Assembly (NCBI GenBank): GCA_023436305.1
Contig: JAEZJQ010000039.1
Span: 1-23,417 of the forward strand
Direction: 5' to 3'
Length of the DNA: 23,417 nt
DNA from: Bacillota bacterium
Lineage (GTDB): Bacteria; Bacillota; UBA4882; UBA8346
Of this stretch, positions 17,161 through 23,417 are shown piece after piece. The translations under genes and the position numbers were made by a program. Numbering within the stretch: position 1 is the first letter of the stretch; each line of letters begins with the position of its first letter. The notes below the pieces were generated by a model, which was not told the DNA's origin, ran no database searches, and saw only the letters and a program-made list of their open reading frames with translations.

Positions 17161-17871
17161 ATGTGTATCGATAATATCCAGCCGTTGATCCAAAATCATC
17201 TGAACGGATTGGCAAGCCAATTCCAATTTGAATTTTGCGCCGTAAACATGATCGACATCGAAGAGCGGATGAACTCGGTTGATCATGATTTGTTTTCGGT
17301 GTTGTCGGGTACGGAACTCAAATCTTGGGAAAGTTTGACGCTTCCCAAGAACAAAGTCCAGTGGATATCCGGAAGATATGCCGTAAAATCGGCTTTATTC
17401 AAGTACAAGCTGGGAAACGGGCGCGTTATGGATTTAAGTTGTATCGATGTGGTCAAAGGGGCGGACTCCGCCCCCTATCTTTTGCAGTATCCCGGGATTC
17501 ATGTCTCCATTACCCATTCTTATCCGTATTGTATCGGCGTTGTGTCTGAAACAAGGATCGGCATTGACTTGGAAGCGGTATTTAGCCCTCCGGACTCTCT
17601 CATCCACTATTTTTATTCCCCCAATGAACAGAAACAACTGCGCAATCACCTTGACCCTGAAGCCTTCGCGATTCAGGCCATGATTTTTTGGACAAGGAAG
17701 GAAGCGGTTTCAAAACTGCTGGGATTGGGGATGAAGATGGATTTTAAAGCCTTAGATACCACCGAAGACCAAATAAACATTTTCGGGCCGCCGAGTGGGA
17801 TAATTAACCTGGCATCCTGTACTTATAACAACTTTTGTTTATCAAACGCTTTTTTTACACCTACTCCATAA
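17161..17871 (+). CDS. 4'-phosphopantetheinyl transferase (Sfp-type)
   Basis: A 236-residue protein; the preferred ATG at 17161 lies 16 nt after the synthase stop, with AAAGAGG just upstream. An in-frame extension to 17083 would overlap the synthase and lacks a ribosome site. Signature motifs are present: GRYAVKSAL at 71-79, the VSITHS motif at 115-120, the Mg-binding GIDLE at 134-138 (Asp136, Glu138), and FWTRKEAVSKLLGLG at 176-190 with the WxxKEA core. This enzyme moves the phosphopantetheine arm from CoA to carrier proteins. As last gene of the cluster it should activate the free ACP and, if Thr can be modified, the synthase repeats. The length is normal for the family and a terminator follows 61 nt later. 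Confidence 0.94.
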   Translation: MCIDNIQPLIQNHLNGLASQFQFEFCAVNMIDIEERMNSVDHDLFSVLSGTELKSWESLTLPKNKVQWISGRYAVKSALFKYKLGNGRVMDLSCIDVVKGADSAPYLLQYPGIHVSITHSYPYCIGVVSETRIGIDLEAVFSPPDSLIHYFYSPNEQKQLRNHLDPEAFAIQAMIFWTRKEAVSKLLGLGMKMDFKALDTTEDQINIFGPPSGIINLASCTYNNFCLSNAFFTPTP

Positions 17872-17932
17872 ATTTTTACCCGTCAACTTTTCATTCCATA
17901 CCGGGAATCATAAGCCCTCAGCTTTCGGAAGC

Positions 17933-17967
17933 CCTTGGGAAATAATATAACTCTCAAGGTTTTTTTC
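17933..17967 (+). terminator. Intrinsic terminator at the end of the PKS cluster
   Basis: An 8-bp stem (17933-17940 pairs with 17952-17959, including one G-U pair) with an 11-nt AT-rich loop is followed directly by seven T. It lies 61 nt after the PPTase stop and cleanly closes the biosynthetic operon. Confidence 0.8.
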
Positions 17968-18123
17968 TTTATTTCCCTATCTTTTTACGATGCCCATAAT
18001 ACAGCAGGAGATTACCAAAATATACCGAATAATTCGAAGAATGAAGTTACAATATTTATTTAAATTACCAATGAAAACGAACCGGAGGCACTATATTACT
18101 CCCCGTTGTGAGGTGGTTCCGAC

Positions 18124-18234
18124 ATGAATGATGAAGTCCGGGAACTGATTACCGGGATCACCGATGATGATTTACTGGAAGCTGTTGAAGAAAAATATAA
18201 TAATTACCCTAACAAAGAGGGTGATATTCATTAA
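18124..18234 (+). CDS. 36-residue acidic small protein or leader peptide, unknown function
   Basis: An ATG at 18124 with a strong GAGGTGG 7 nt upstream opens a 36-codon acidic peptide rich in Asp and Glu (ITDDDLLEAVEEK) that ends at TAA 18232-18234. Its end overlaps candidate starts of the next gene (GTG 18221; ATT 18230), and an AGAGGGTG inside it could serve as the ribosome site of that gene. This suggests translational coupling. I recognise no family. It could be a true small component of the toxin locus or a regulatory leader. Confidence 0.5.
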   Translation: MNDEVRELITGITDDDLLEAVEEKYNNYPNKEGDIH

Positions 18235-19120
18235 AAAGCCGGTTGACACCAGGGAAAATGTTTCGATAACCAAAAAAGGAAGTTCTTCAACCAATCAGAA
18301 TCAGCCGGGACGGGGTAACAATTTCAACGGACCGGATAACTGTTTTTTTACTTTACAACGAACGATTGGAAACCATGCGATACTGCAATTATTACATGGT
18401 TCAACTTTATTGCAGCGCCAGCAAGCCAATCCCTCCAATGCCCAAGCCGCAATTGATGAAGCCAATTCGGCGATCAAGCAAATGTACGGGATTATCCATT
18501 CCACCAATACATTGAATGCCGAATATGAATTTACCTTTTGGACCAGTAACGGCGCGATGACGTTGGTCAGCTTCAAACAAACTCAACCGGGAACCACACC
18601 AGTCCAGCCGGTTGATGAGGCCACTTTTACTCGTGGATTCGGAACCTGGTTACCGGTTTTTATCGGGCAGCAGGAACGTTATTATAAAATTTTACTCCAA
18701 CGGGAATCCGCCAATTGGGGAGTAAAATCCCAGGGTGAAACACAACCGGCCAATCAGCCTTCATTACCCCCGGAAGGAAGAAGCATACCACTGTCCACTT
18801 CGGGTGTTCCAGTTCCCACCTTTATCAAAGCCACCGAAATAGTGAAACAGATCGGTTCATTATTGCATGTACCTCAGAATGGCAGGGCTGAAGCAAACTT
18901 TTCAGTGGAATACGACGATGATCGGTTGGAAAAGCTGGAGATAGGTACTTTCACTTGGGATAGACCCAAAACAGGAAGCAAAGATCTGCCACCCCAACCT
19001 TTATTTGTGGATGTTGAACTGCTCAATAGTATTCTTGCTTTCACAGGCGGTCTGGGAAACCGTACCGTTACTTTTAAGTTGAATGGTATTCACTCGGGTT
19101 CCCCTCCTTATGGCGCCTAG
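18221..19120 (+). CDS. eCIS-cargo-like N-terminal module with LQRTIGN motif, ended by in-frame TAG
   Basis: A 299-residue product if started at GTG 18221; ATG 18164 is an alternative with a poor, odd N-terminus, and ATT 18230 has the best ribosome-site spacing. The low-complexity polar N-terminus leads to LQRTIGNHAILQLL at about 45-58. This motif family (LQRxIGNxAV..LL) is common near the N-terminus of DUF4157 and other proteins associated with extracellular contractile injection systems. No HExxH protease or DUF4157 core follows. The rest is a Pro/Gln-rich region and two globular-looking parts of unknown fold. The reading frame stops at TAG 19118-19120 and continues in the same frame after one codon into the nuclease-domain ORF. 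The natural protein may therefore be a single chain of about 590 residues, now interrupted. Confidence 0.72.
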   Translation: MIFIKKPVDTRENVSITKKGSSSTNQNQPGRGNNFNGPDNCFFTLQRTIGNHAILQLLHGSTLLQRQQANPSNAQAAIDEANSAIKQMYGIIHSTNTLNAEYEFTFWTSNGAMTLVSFKQTQPGTTPVQPVDEATFTRGFGTWLPVFIGQQERYYKILLQRESANWGVKSQGETQPANQPSLPPEGRSIPLSTSGVPVPTFIKATEIVKQIGSLLHVPQNGRAEANFSVEYDDDRLEKLEIGTFTWDRPKTGSKDLPPQPLFVDVELLNSILAFTGGLGNRTVTFKLNGIHSGSPPYGA

Positions 19121-19123
19121 CAT

Positions 19124-19984
19124 GTGACAGAGGCCGGTGTTAAACGGCCTCCCACCTCCGGAATGCCTGATGAAGCGGATAAGATTGTTTCCGATTACCG
19201 CCGGATGCACCAGGATATAATTGTTCAATGGCGGCAAGGCGTTAAAGACATGACAGTATACGCCGCCATGATGGGTGCTGAACAGATTGCCTTATGGCTC
19301 ATCGGCGGGGCGATTTTTAAATTGTTGGGCGCCTCATTCCGCCTGGTGGCTCCCAGATTACTTGGATTTATCGGTAAAGGGACACAGGCCGGATTGGAAT
19401 ATCTCGAAACCATGATTGTAAGACTCTCTACAGCTGAAAAAGCCGAATTGCGGGCAATTATTAAAAAAGCCGAAACCGAAGGGATGGAAGCCCTTTCCGC
19501 CATTGAGAAGCATAGAATGATAGACCTTATGGCCAAGTTGGAGAGTTTGATCGGTAAACCTCTTGTCCAAGCCGAAAAAGATGCCATTCGGGATGTGATG
19601 GTGGCCCGGTATGGGGCTGCTCGTGCCGCCACGGTGGAAGCATTTAAAAAAGCCGGCCTGAGTTGCCCGATTCATCACCGGTTTCCTTTGGAATGGTCCC
19701 ATCTCTTTCCCCAATTGGATGTGAACGCCGCCAAAAATTTAATAGGTCTTGAAACCACGGTTCATCAGGGTGTCAATGCGGTTTGGACCCGGTTCCGGAC
19801 GTTACCCGCCGCGAAAGTCAAGGGAGAGTATGTGGTAAAAATAGTGGAGATAGTGGATAAATACTTCGGAAAATGGTACCATACCGTTCCCCAGAAAAGT
19901 GGAGCGGCATTAACTGCTGAAGTGGCCACGGCCAAAAGTTCGGCTCTCGCCGAGGTCGATGCCCTAATCCAATTAATTAAATAA
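19124..19984 (+). CDS. HNH/His-Me-finger-like nuclease toxin domain (C-terminal half of cargo protein)
   Basis: A 286-residue ORF from GTG 19124, in the same frame as the preceding ORF and separated from its TAG by only one codon. There is no Shine-Dalgarno before the GTG, so independent initiation looks weak; expression would need readthrough or stop-restart coupling. An Ala/Gly-rich hydrophobic segment at about 46-80 (MMGAEQIALWLIGG) may be membrane-active. A helical middle part follows. The C-terminus carries CPIHHRFPLEWSHLFP (181-196), then N201, N205 and VHQGVNAVW (213-221). The HH..PLE..HLFP...NAAxNL....VH pattern is that of HNH-type (treble-clef) nuclease toxins found at the end of polymorphic and eCIS-associated proteins. 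The next gene looks like an immunity protein. Nuclease activity is inferred. Confidence 0.75.
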   Translation: MTEAGVKRPPTSGMPDEADKIVSDYRRMHQDIIVQWRQGVKDMTVYAAMMGAEQIALWLIGGAIFKLLGASFRLVAPRLLGFIGKGTQAGLEYLETMIVRLSTAEKAELRAIIKKAETEGMEALSAIEKHRMIDLMAKLESLIGKPLVQAEKDAIRDVMVARYGAARAATVEAFKKAGLSCPIHHRFPLEWSHLFPQLDVNAAKNLIGLETTVHQGVNAVWTRFRTLPAAKVKGEYVVKIVEIVDKYFGKWYHTVPQKSGAALTAEVATAKSSALAEVDALIQLIK

Positions 19985-20047
19985 TTATCCTTAAGAAATT
20001 GCTTTTTTAGCAGATTTTCAGAAATCATTCCGAGTGGAGGTAAAACA

Positions 20048-20707
20048 TTGGAATTAAAAGGTTTTGATTTCCTGGTTGAATTTTGCCGTAACCACCAATT
20101 GGAACTGGACTTAGCGCCACCCGCCTTAACACCGGTTGATACTCAGATGGTTTTCCAGACTGATCTGGATCCACAGTTAGCGGCGATGCTTCGGAAAAAT
20201 AATGGCGGATTGTTATGGCGCCAGCATCTTTACGGGGGACCCGGCGCTTCCAATGATCTTGTCGAACGGAACCGGAGTTTACGGGAGATACGGGATGATA
20301 TCCCCTTGTTAACCGATATGGTTTTATTTGGCGAGGCGGCATATCAAGCCGTATTTTGGGCTACAATTCCAGCTTTGGCCCGGCCGGACGGCATACAACC
20401 GGTTGTTTATTTGGATTTCAACGAAGTACCGAAAATATTACCCATAGCTTCAAGCATAGATCGTGCATTTTATTTGCTGGGACAATATCTTGAAATACTG
20501 AAATCCCGGTTCGGCTCAATCAATGTTGGAGCCGGAGAATACTTTTTTCCCTGGGATATTCCGGATTTGGTCGCGAAAGATCAGGATTTAACCAAATTAC
20601 TTAACAGCGGAAAACTGGATGTCTATACGAATACCGATCAGGAAGCGGCGGAATGGGTAAAGAAAATTAAAAACGCAAACGCGGTCATGGAAAACTCCCC
20701 GGAGTAA
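20048..20707 (+). CDS. SUKH (SMI1/KNR4)-like putative immunity protein
   Basis: A 219-residue protein starting at TTG 20048, with GGAGGT 6 nt upstream, 63 nt after the nuclease ORF. Features of the SUKH superfamily are visible: a helix followed by RKNNGGLLW (49-57) in the place of the family FlxxhNGG motif, LYGGPGASNDLVERN (61-75), a hydrophobic core DIPLLTDMVLFGE (84-96), and VVYLDFNEVPKILPIASS (119-136) leading to a C-terminal helix. SUKH proteins are the most common immunity partners of nuclease toxins, and adjacency to an HNH-like domain fits well. The 3' end of this gene abuts unrelated gene debris on the other strand, so its last residues may be altered by recombination. Function is inferred from family and context. 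Confidence 0.75.
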   Translation: MELKGFDFLVEFCRNHQLELDLAPPALTPVDTQMVFQTDLDPQLAAMLRKNNGGLLWRQHLYGGPGASNDLVERNRSLREIRDDIPLLTDMVLFGEAAYQAVFWATIPALARPDGIQPVVYLDFNEVPKILPIASSIDRAFYLLGQYLEILKSRFGSINVGAGEYFFPWDIPDLVAKDQDLTKLLNSGKLDVYTNTDQEAAEWVKKIKNANAVMENSPE

Positions 20708-20712
20708 TGACA

Positions 20713-20965
20713 CTGATTGATTTTTTGTCGGGTTTGTTCCCGTTTCCGCTCATTGACGTAATCAACCGGCTTGAAACCGGCGCCGTAATATTTGTTGGTT
20801 AATTTTAAAAATTCCGGTTGGAATTTATACCCGGCCTGCCCCCATAAGGCATTGGCCACAGACAGTTGATAGCTTTTTCCCCCGGTGTTGAAAGTTTTCA
20901 TCAAATCCGCGAAGGCCGGGTGCAACTGCTCCGGGGCCAGGGTAAAGTGGAGCGCCTTATGATTC
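20713..20965 (-). pseudogene. Serpin fragment (broken serine protease inhibitor gene)
   Basis: The reverse strand encodes about 83 residues that match the N-terminal third of bacterial serpins: ALHFTL, then LHPAFADLMKTFN, then the hallmark YQLSVANALWGQAGYKF, EFLKLTNKYYGAGFKPVDY, and RQKINQ. In serpins the next residues are a Trp-Val pair and the rest of the fold including the reactive-centre loop; here the match stops at INQ, only a few bases from the end of the SUKH-like gene. Upstream the similarity begins abruptly where the hotdog fragment ends. No own start codon or ribosome site fits. The surrounding open frame (20638-21033) is longer than the homology but runs into unrelated sequence on both sides. 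This is a recombination remnant. Confidence 0.78.
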
Positions 20966-21226
20966 CTGCTCAGCCGCAATTTCGATCTGCGCTTTAAAGA
21001 CCGGCTTATTATCTTTTTCATTGACACCCTCAAAATAGATCAGGTTCGTACTTGAAGCCGATAGATCTTTAAAAATGATGATCGTAGTTTCCGGCAAGGC
21101 TTCCTTAATATAATAATCAACCCCAACGCCAAGATTGTCGGCATGCAAACATGCAATTTCTTGAAAATAGCCAAACAGGGAACTTAATTTTAACTTTTTG
21201 CGAAAATCTACATCGTTGGATTCTAC
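20957..21226 (-). pseudogene. Remnant of a hotdog-fold acyl-ACP thioesterase-like gene
   Basis: An open frame of 89 codons between TGA (21227-21229) and its own stop at 20957. It lacks a plausible start upstream of the homology; the only start-like codon is an internal TTG at 21148. The N-terminal part, FRKKLKLSSLFGYFQEIA followed by HADNLGVGVDYY, matches the first strand and long helix of FatA-like acyl-ACP thioesterases (RxKLSSLxNYFQExAxxHAxxLGVG). The C-terminal part, SSTNLIYFEGVNEKDNKPVFKAQIEI, looks like the closing strands of a hotdog domain. A single hotdog domain needs about 130 residues, so the middle appears deleted and the beginning is missing. It directly abuts the serpin fragment. 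The assignment is by pattern and moderate in strength. Confidence 0.55.
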
Positions 21227-21229
21227 TCA

Positions 21230-21409
21230 AATTATCGGTATATTAACAATCCCACCGGGTTCTCGTAAATATTCACCATCTTCCGTAATTTTATGTCCAT
21301 TTTTCACACCCTATGTGTAAGAAAATTACGAATACTAATGAATAAGATGTAAATATATTGCATATAATATTAAGGCATGATATGCTAATACCCGAAAGGA
21401 TGATTTTCG
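21230..21409. promoter_or_regulatory. AT-rich region upstream of the ATPase gene
   Basis: This gap holds a perfect TATAAT at 21363-21368, 41 nt before the ATPase start, without a clear -35 box. A short reverse-strand open frame at its left end is too small to assign. No other structure was seen. Confidence 0.35.
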
Positions 21410-22573
21410 ATGCTTGCCAAAATAATCATTAGAAACTTTAAGTCTTTTAAAAATGAAACGACACTTGATTTTACAAAAACAAACTATACATTTCTCTCCG
21501 ACACAAATGTGGCTAAAAATGGAGTATTAAAAGGCACGATGTTTGTAGGAGCAAATGCTTCCGGTAAATCCAATGCCATACTTGCGGTTAAGTTACTGTT
21601 AGACCTTTTATTTATGGAAAGAGAGTTTAAATCAGGACTTCTACTTTGTCTTTTTTCGGATAATCCCGAGTTCTCCATTGATTATTATTTTAAAATCGAA
21701 GACCACCAGATACTTTATCAGATAAAAAACAATCCCATAAAAAGCATTATTTATGAAAAGCTGTATATTGATGATAATTTGTTGTTAGAGCGAATGGGGT
21801 TAACTGCGAAATCATATATCAATGATAATAAAGAGAACAGCTATGATGAAAATGAATTGGACAAAGAAACCCTTTCACTAAGAACCATCTTCTTTAACAC
21901 CCGTTTTGCCGGAAACGATATTTTAAGAAAATGGTTTGAGTTCTTACAGAACTCAATATACTTCAACGCCTTTGAAAAGCGGGTTGTTTCTTATGGTAAG
22001 GATGATCTAAGATTAATCAGCTACTTAAAAGAAAACGGGACCAAAAAGATGAATCATTTTTTTGATGCTCATAACTTTGAACAAAATGTTGATTATGCAA
22101 ACGAAGGCAAGGGAGATCAATTCACTATTAAATCGGGAAATGATGAAGAAATTGTGTTTTTTAGAAGAAAGGGTATTAATGTCCCGATTCCATTTATGGA
22201 AGAATCATTAGGTAATCGTACTCTGCTGGATATGCTTCCTTCTTTTTTAAGGGTTATAGAGAATAACGGTATATTGCTTGTTGATAAATTTTCAAGTGGA
22301 TTTCACAATGAACTTGAAGAACTTCTAGTCAAGTATTTTATGAAAACATCTGTAAAATCCCAGATGATTTTTGTCTCTCATTCTACCAATTTACTTTCAA
22401 ATTCGATATTGCGTCCGGACCAAATATATTCGGTAGATTTTAATGGAGAAGATGGTAGCCGCGTAAAACGTTTTTCCGATGAGCAGCCCCGAGTAGCACA
22501 AAATTTAGAAAAAATGTATTTAAGCGGTGTATTTGACGGACTGCCCAATTATAAAAGTAACGATGAAAATTAA
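21410..22573 (+). CDS. AAA15/OLD-like ATPase of a two-gene defence-type module
   Basis: A 387-residue SMC/ABC-like ATPase of the AAA15 (RloA/AbiL-i-like) type; ATG has AAAGGATGA 8 nt upstream. The N-terminus has the usual strand pattern (KIIIRNFKSFKNETTLDF), then Walker A GANASGKS at 47-54. The signature-like helix EESLGNRTLLDMLPSFL is at about 264-280, the Walker B strand GILLVDKFSSGFHN at 287-300, and the H-loop FVSHSTNLL at 321-329. In relatives the Walker B strand ends in an Asp-Glu pair; here the Glu is Lys293, which would impair normal hydrolysis. The gene overlaps the start of the Toprim-like partner by 11 nt. Its base composition is much more AT-rich than the biosynthetic cluster, a sign of transfer. 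ATPase plus Toprim/RloB pairs act in abortive infection or anti-phage defence; that role is inferred here. Confidence 0.88.
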   Translation: MLAKIIIRNFKSFKNETTLDFTKTNYTFLSDTNVAKNGVLKGTMFVGANASGKSNAILAVKLLLDLLFMEREFKSGLLLCLFSDNPEFSIDYYFKIEDHQILYQIKNNPIKSIIYEKLYIDDNLLLERMGLTAKSYINDNKENSYDENELDKETLSLRTIFFNTRFAGNDILRKWFEFLQNSIYFNAFEKRVVSYGKDDLRLISYLKENGTKKMNHFFDAHNFEQNVDYANEGKGDQFTIKSGNDEEIVFFRRKGINVPIPFMEESLGNRTLLDMLPSFLRVIENNGILLVDKFSSGFHNELEELLVKYFMKTSVKSQMIFVSHSTNLLSNSILRPDQIYSVDFNGEDGSRVKRFSDEQPRVAQNLEKMYLSGVFDGLPNYKSNDEN

Positions 22574-23228
22574 TAAAGATAAGAGTATCGGAAGAGTCCT
22601 TTTTATTGTTGAGGGTGGAAAAAACGAATTTTCGTTATTACGACGAATTTTTTGTAATGTATTAGGGTATGAATACATTGAAAAAAGAAGGAATAGACCT
22701 GATTTTTTCGTAAGTAAAAATACTTGCACCTCAAAAGTAGCTGTAATAAATACCGAGGAATCTAATATATCTGATATTTGTGATGAAAACTGTTACCTTG
22801 ATAGTGTCTTTGAACTTTTAATATCTAAATACGACTTTCCAGTAGATAGGTCGGCAATTTATTATCTATTTGACCGCGATCCTAAATCCAATGTTGATGT
22901 TGAGTTAATTAAAAAGCTAATTTTGACTTTAACCAATCCATACGAAAATGATAACGGATTACGTGGCGGATTGCTATTGCTCAGTTATCCATCCGTTGAA
23001 AGCTATAACATCTCCAATTTTATAGATGATACACATTTGACAGAAATTGCATTAGGAGGTGACGTGAAAACATATGTTGCAGCTAATCATCAAATTCAAC
23101 TTAATAAAATCTCAGAAGTAACCATTGTAAAAGCTTCCACCGAAATGATGAAATATCTTCAAGCTGAAGAAATTGATTTTGATATTGATCATTTTTCGGA
23201 TACCAATATGGTTGTATTTGAAAAGTAA
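22563..23228 (+). CDS. RloB/OLD-like Toprim-domain partner protein
   Basis: A 221-residue protein. ATG 22563 overlaps the ATPase stop by 11 nt and is preferred to an in-frame GTG at 22527, which would overlap more and lies before the conserved core. The Toprim pattern is visible: a first strand VLFIVEGGKNEFSLLRRIF with the catalytic Glu (EGGKNE), and a central YYLFDRDP that supplies the DxD metal-binding pair. RloB and AbiL-ii-like proteins have the same EGxxTE and DRD motifs and are translated together with AAA15 ATPases. A nuclease or metal-dependent phosphotransfer role is expected from the fold. The target is unknown. It shares the high AT content of its partner. Confidence 0.82.
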   Translation: MKINKDKSIGRVLFIVEGGKNEFSLLRRIFCNVLGYEYIEKRRNRPDFFVSKNTCTSKVAVINTEESNISDICDENCYLDSVFELLISKYDFPVDRSAIYYLFDRDPKSNVDVELIKKLILTLTNPYENDNGLRGGLLLLSYPSVESYNISNFIDDTHLTEIALGGDVKTYVAANHQIQLNKISEVTIVKASTEMMKYLQAEEIDFDIDHFSDTNMVVFEK

Positions 23229-23306
23229 GAAAACAATTACGATTTAAATTCAAAATATCGCCTGCTTAGTTTTTTGTCAGTAGCATTTATTCAATTAGGA
23301 ATTATT

Positions 23307-23332
23307 GAGGTTGAATAACGAAAAACCTCTTT
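23307..23332 (+). terminator. Possible weak terminator hairpin after the ATPase/Toprim pair
   Basis: A 6-bp stem, GAGGTT at 23307-23312 with AACCTC at 23324-23329, followed by only three T and then an AT-rich stretch. The remainder of 23229-23417 shows no gene. Confidence 0.3.
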
Positions 23333-23417
23333 GAATTTACCTGGATGATTATAAGGAGTTGGCTAGACGGGCGATAAGACATTCAATCCATCCGAAAAAC
23401 AATCCGGAAATTTTTTT

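Noticed and set aside
20638..21033. A single intact 131-residue gene on the minus strand
   Set aside because: Only the middle matches serpins; the N-terminal part is out-of-frame hotdog-fragment sequence and the C-terminal part is the antisense of the SUKH-like gene.

Overview
The window looks like a chromosomal segment of an endospore-forming Bacillota (Firmicutes) bacterium. The first gene is a clear YlbJ-type sporulation membrane protein, Shine-Dalgarno sites are strong (AGGAGG-like) throughout, and a Grx/AhpF-like redox pair of a kind known from clostridia follows. No rRNA, tRNA, IS element or CRISPR array was seen.

Layout. (1) 1-3537, housekeeping flank: ylbJ (minus, runs off the left edge), a 61-residue cysteine-rich small protein (plus), an AhpF-like flavoprotein reductase with a glutaredoxin-like partner (minus), and a small five-segment membrane protein (minus). 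(2) 3538-17967, a seven-gene co-directional biosynthetic cluster: a KAS III-like protein that has lost its catalytic Cys and His, a free-standing ACP, a second KAS III-like protein that keeps Cys but not His, an acyl-adenylating ligase, an alpha/beta hydrolase, a 2736-residue iterative polyketide/PUFA-type synthase (KS-AT-KS-ACPx3-KR-DH), and a phosphopantetheinyl transferase followed by a clear intrinsic terminator. (3) 18124-20707, a toxin/immunity-like locus: a 36-residue small ORF, a protein with the LQRTIGN-type N-terminal motif seen on extracellular contractile injection system (eCIS)-associated cargo, an HNH-like nuclease domain in the same frame separated only by a TAG stop, and a SUKH/SMI1-like putative immunity protein. 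(4) 20713-21226, minus-strand gene debris: a truncated serpin fragment abutting a broken hotdog acyl-ACP-thioesterase-like fragment. (5) 21410-23228, an AT-rich two-gene unit, an AAA15/OLD-like ATPase with a Toprim/RloB-like partner, resembling abortive-infection or anti-phage pairs.

How the cluster may work (inference): the ligase would activate a carboxylic acid and load it on the free ACP; the KAS III-like pair, of which only one member has a nucleophile, would act as a PqsBC-like heterodimeric condensing or acyl-transfer enzyme; the large synthase would extend with malonyl units and carry out ketoreduction and dehydration; the hydrolase would release or edit; the PPTase would activate the carrier proteins. 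No enoyl reductase or terminal thioesterase domain is present, which points to an unsaturated and/or hydroxylated chain. The most unusual features are the degenerate KAS III pair, three synthase ACP-like repeats that all carry Thr instead of Ser at the phosphopantetheine site, and the in-frame amber codon splitting the eCIS-like cargo from its toxin domain.
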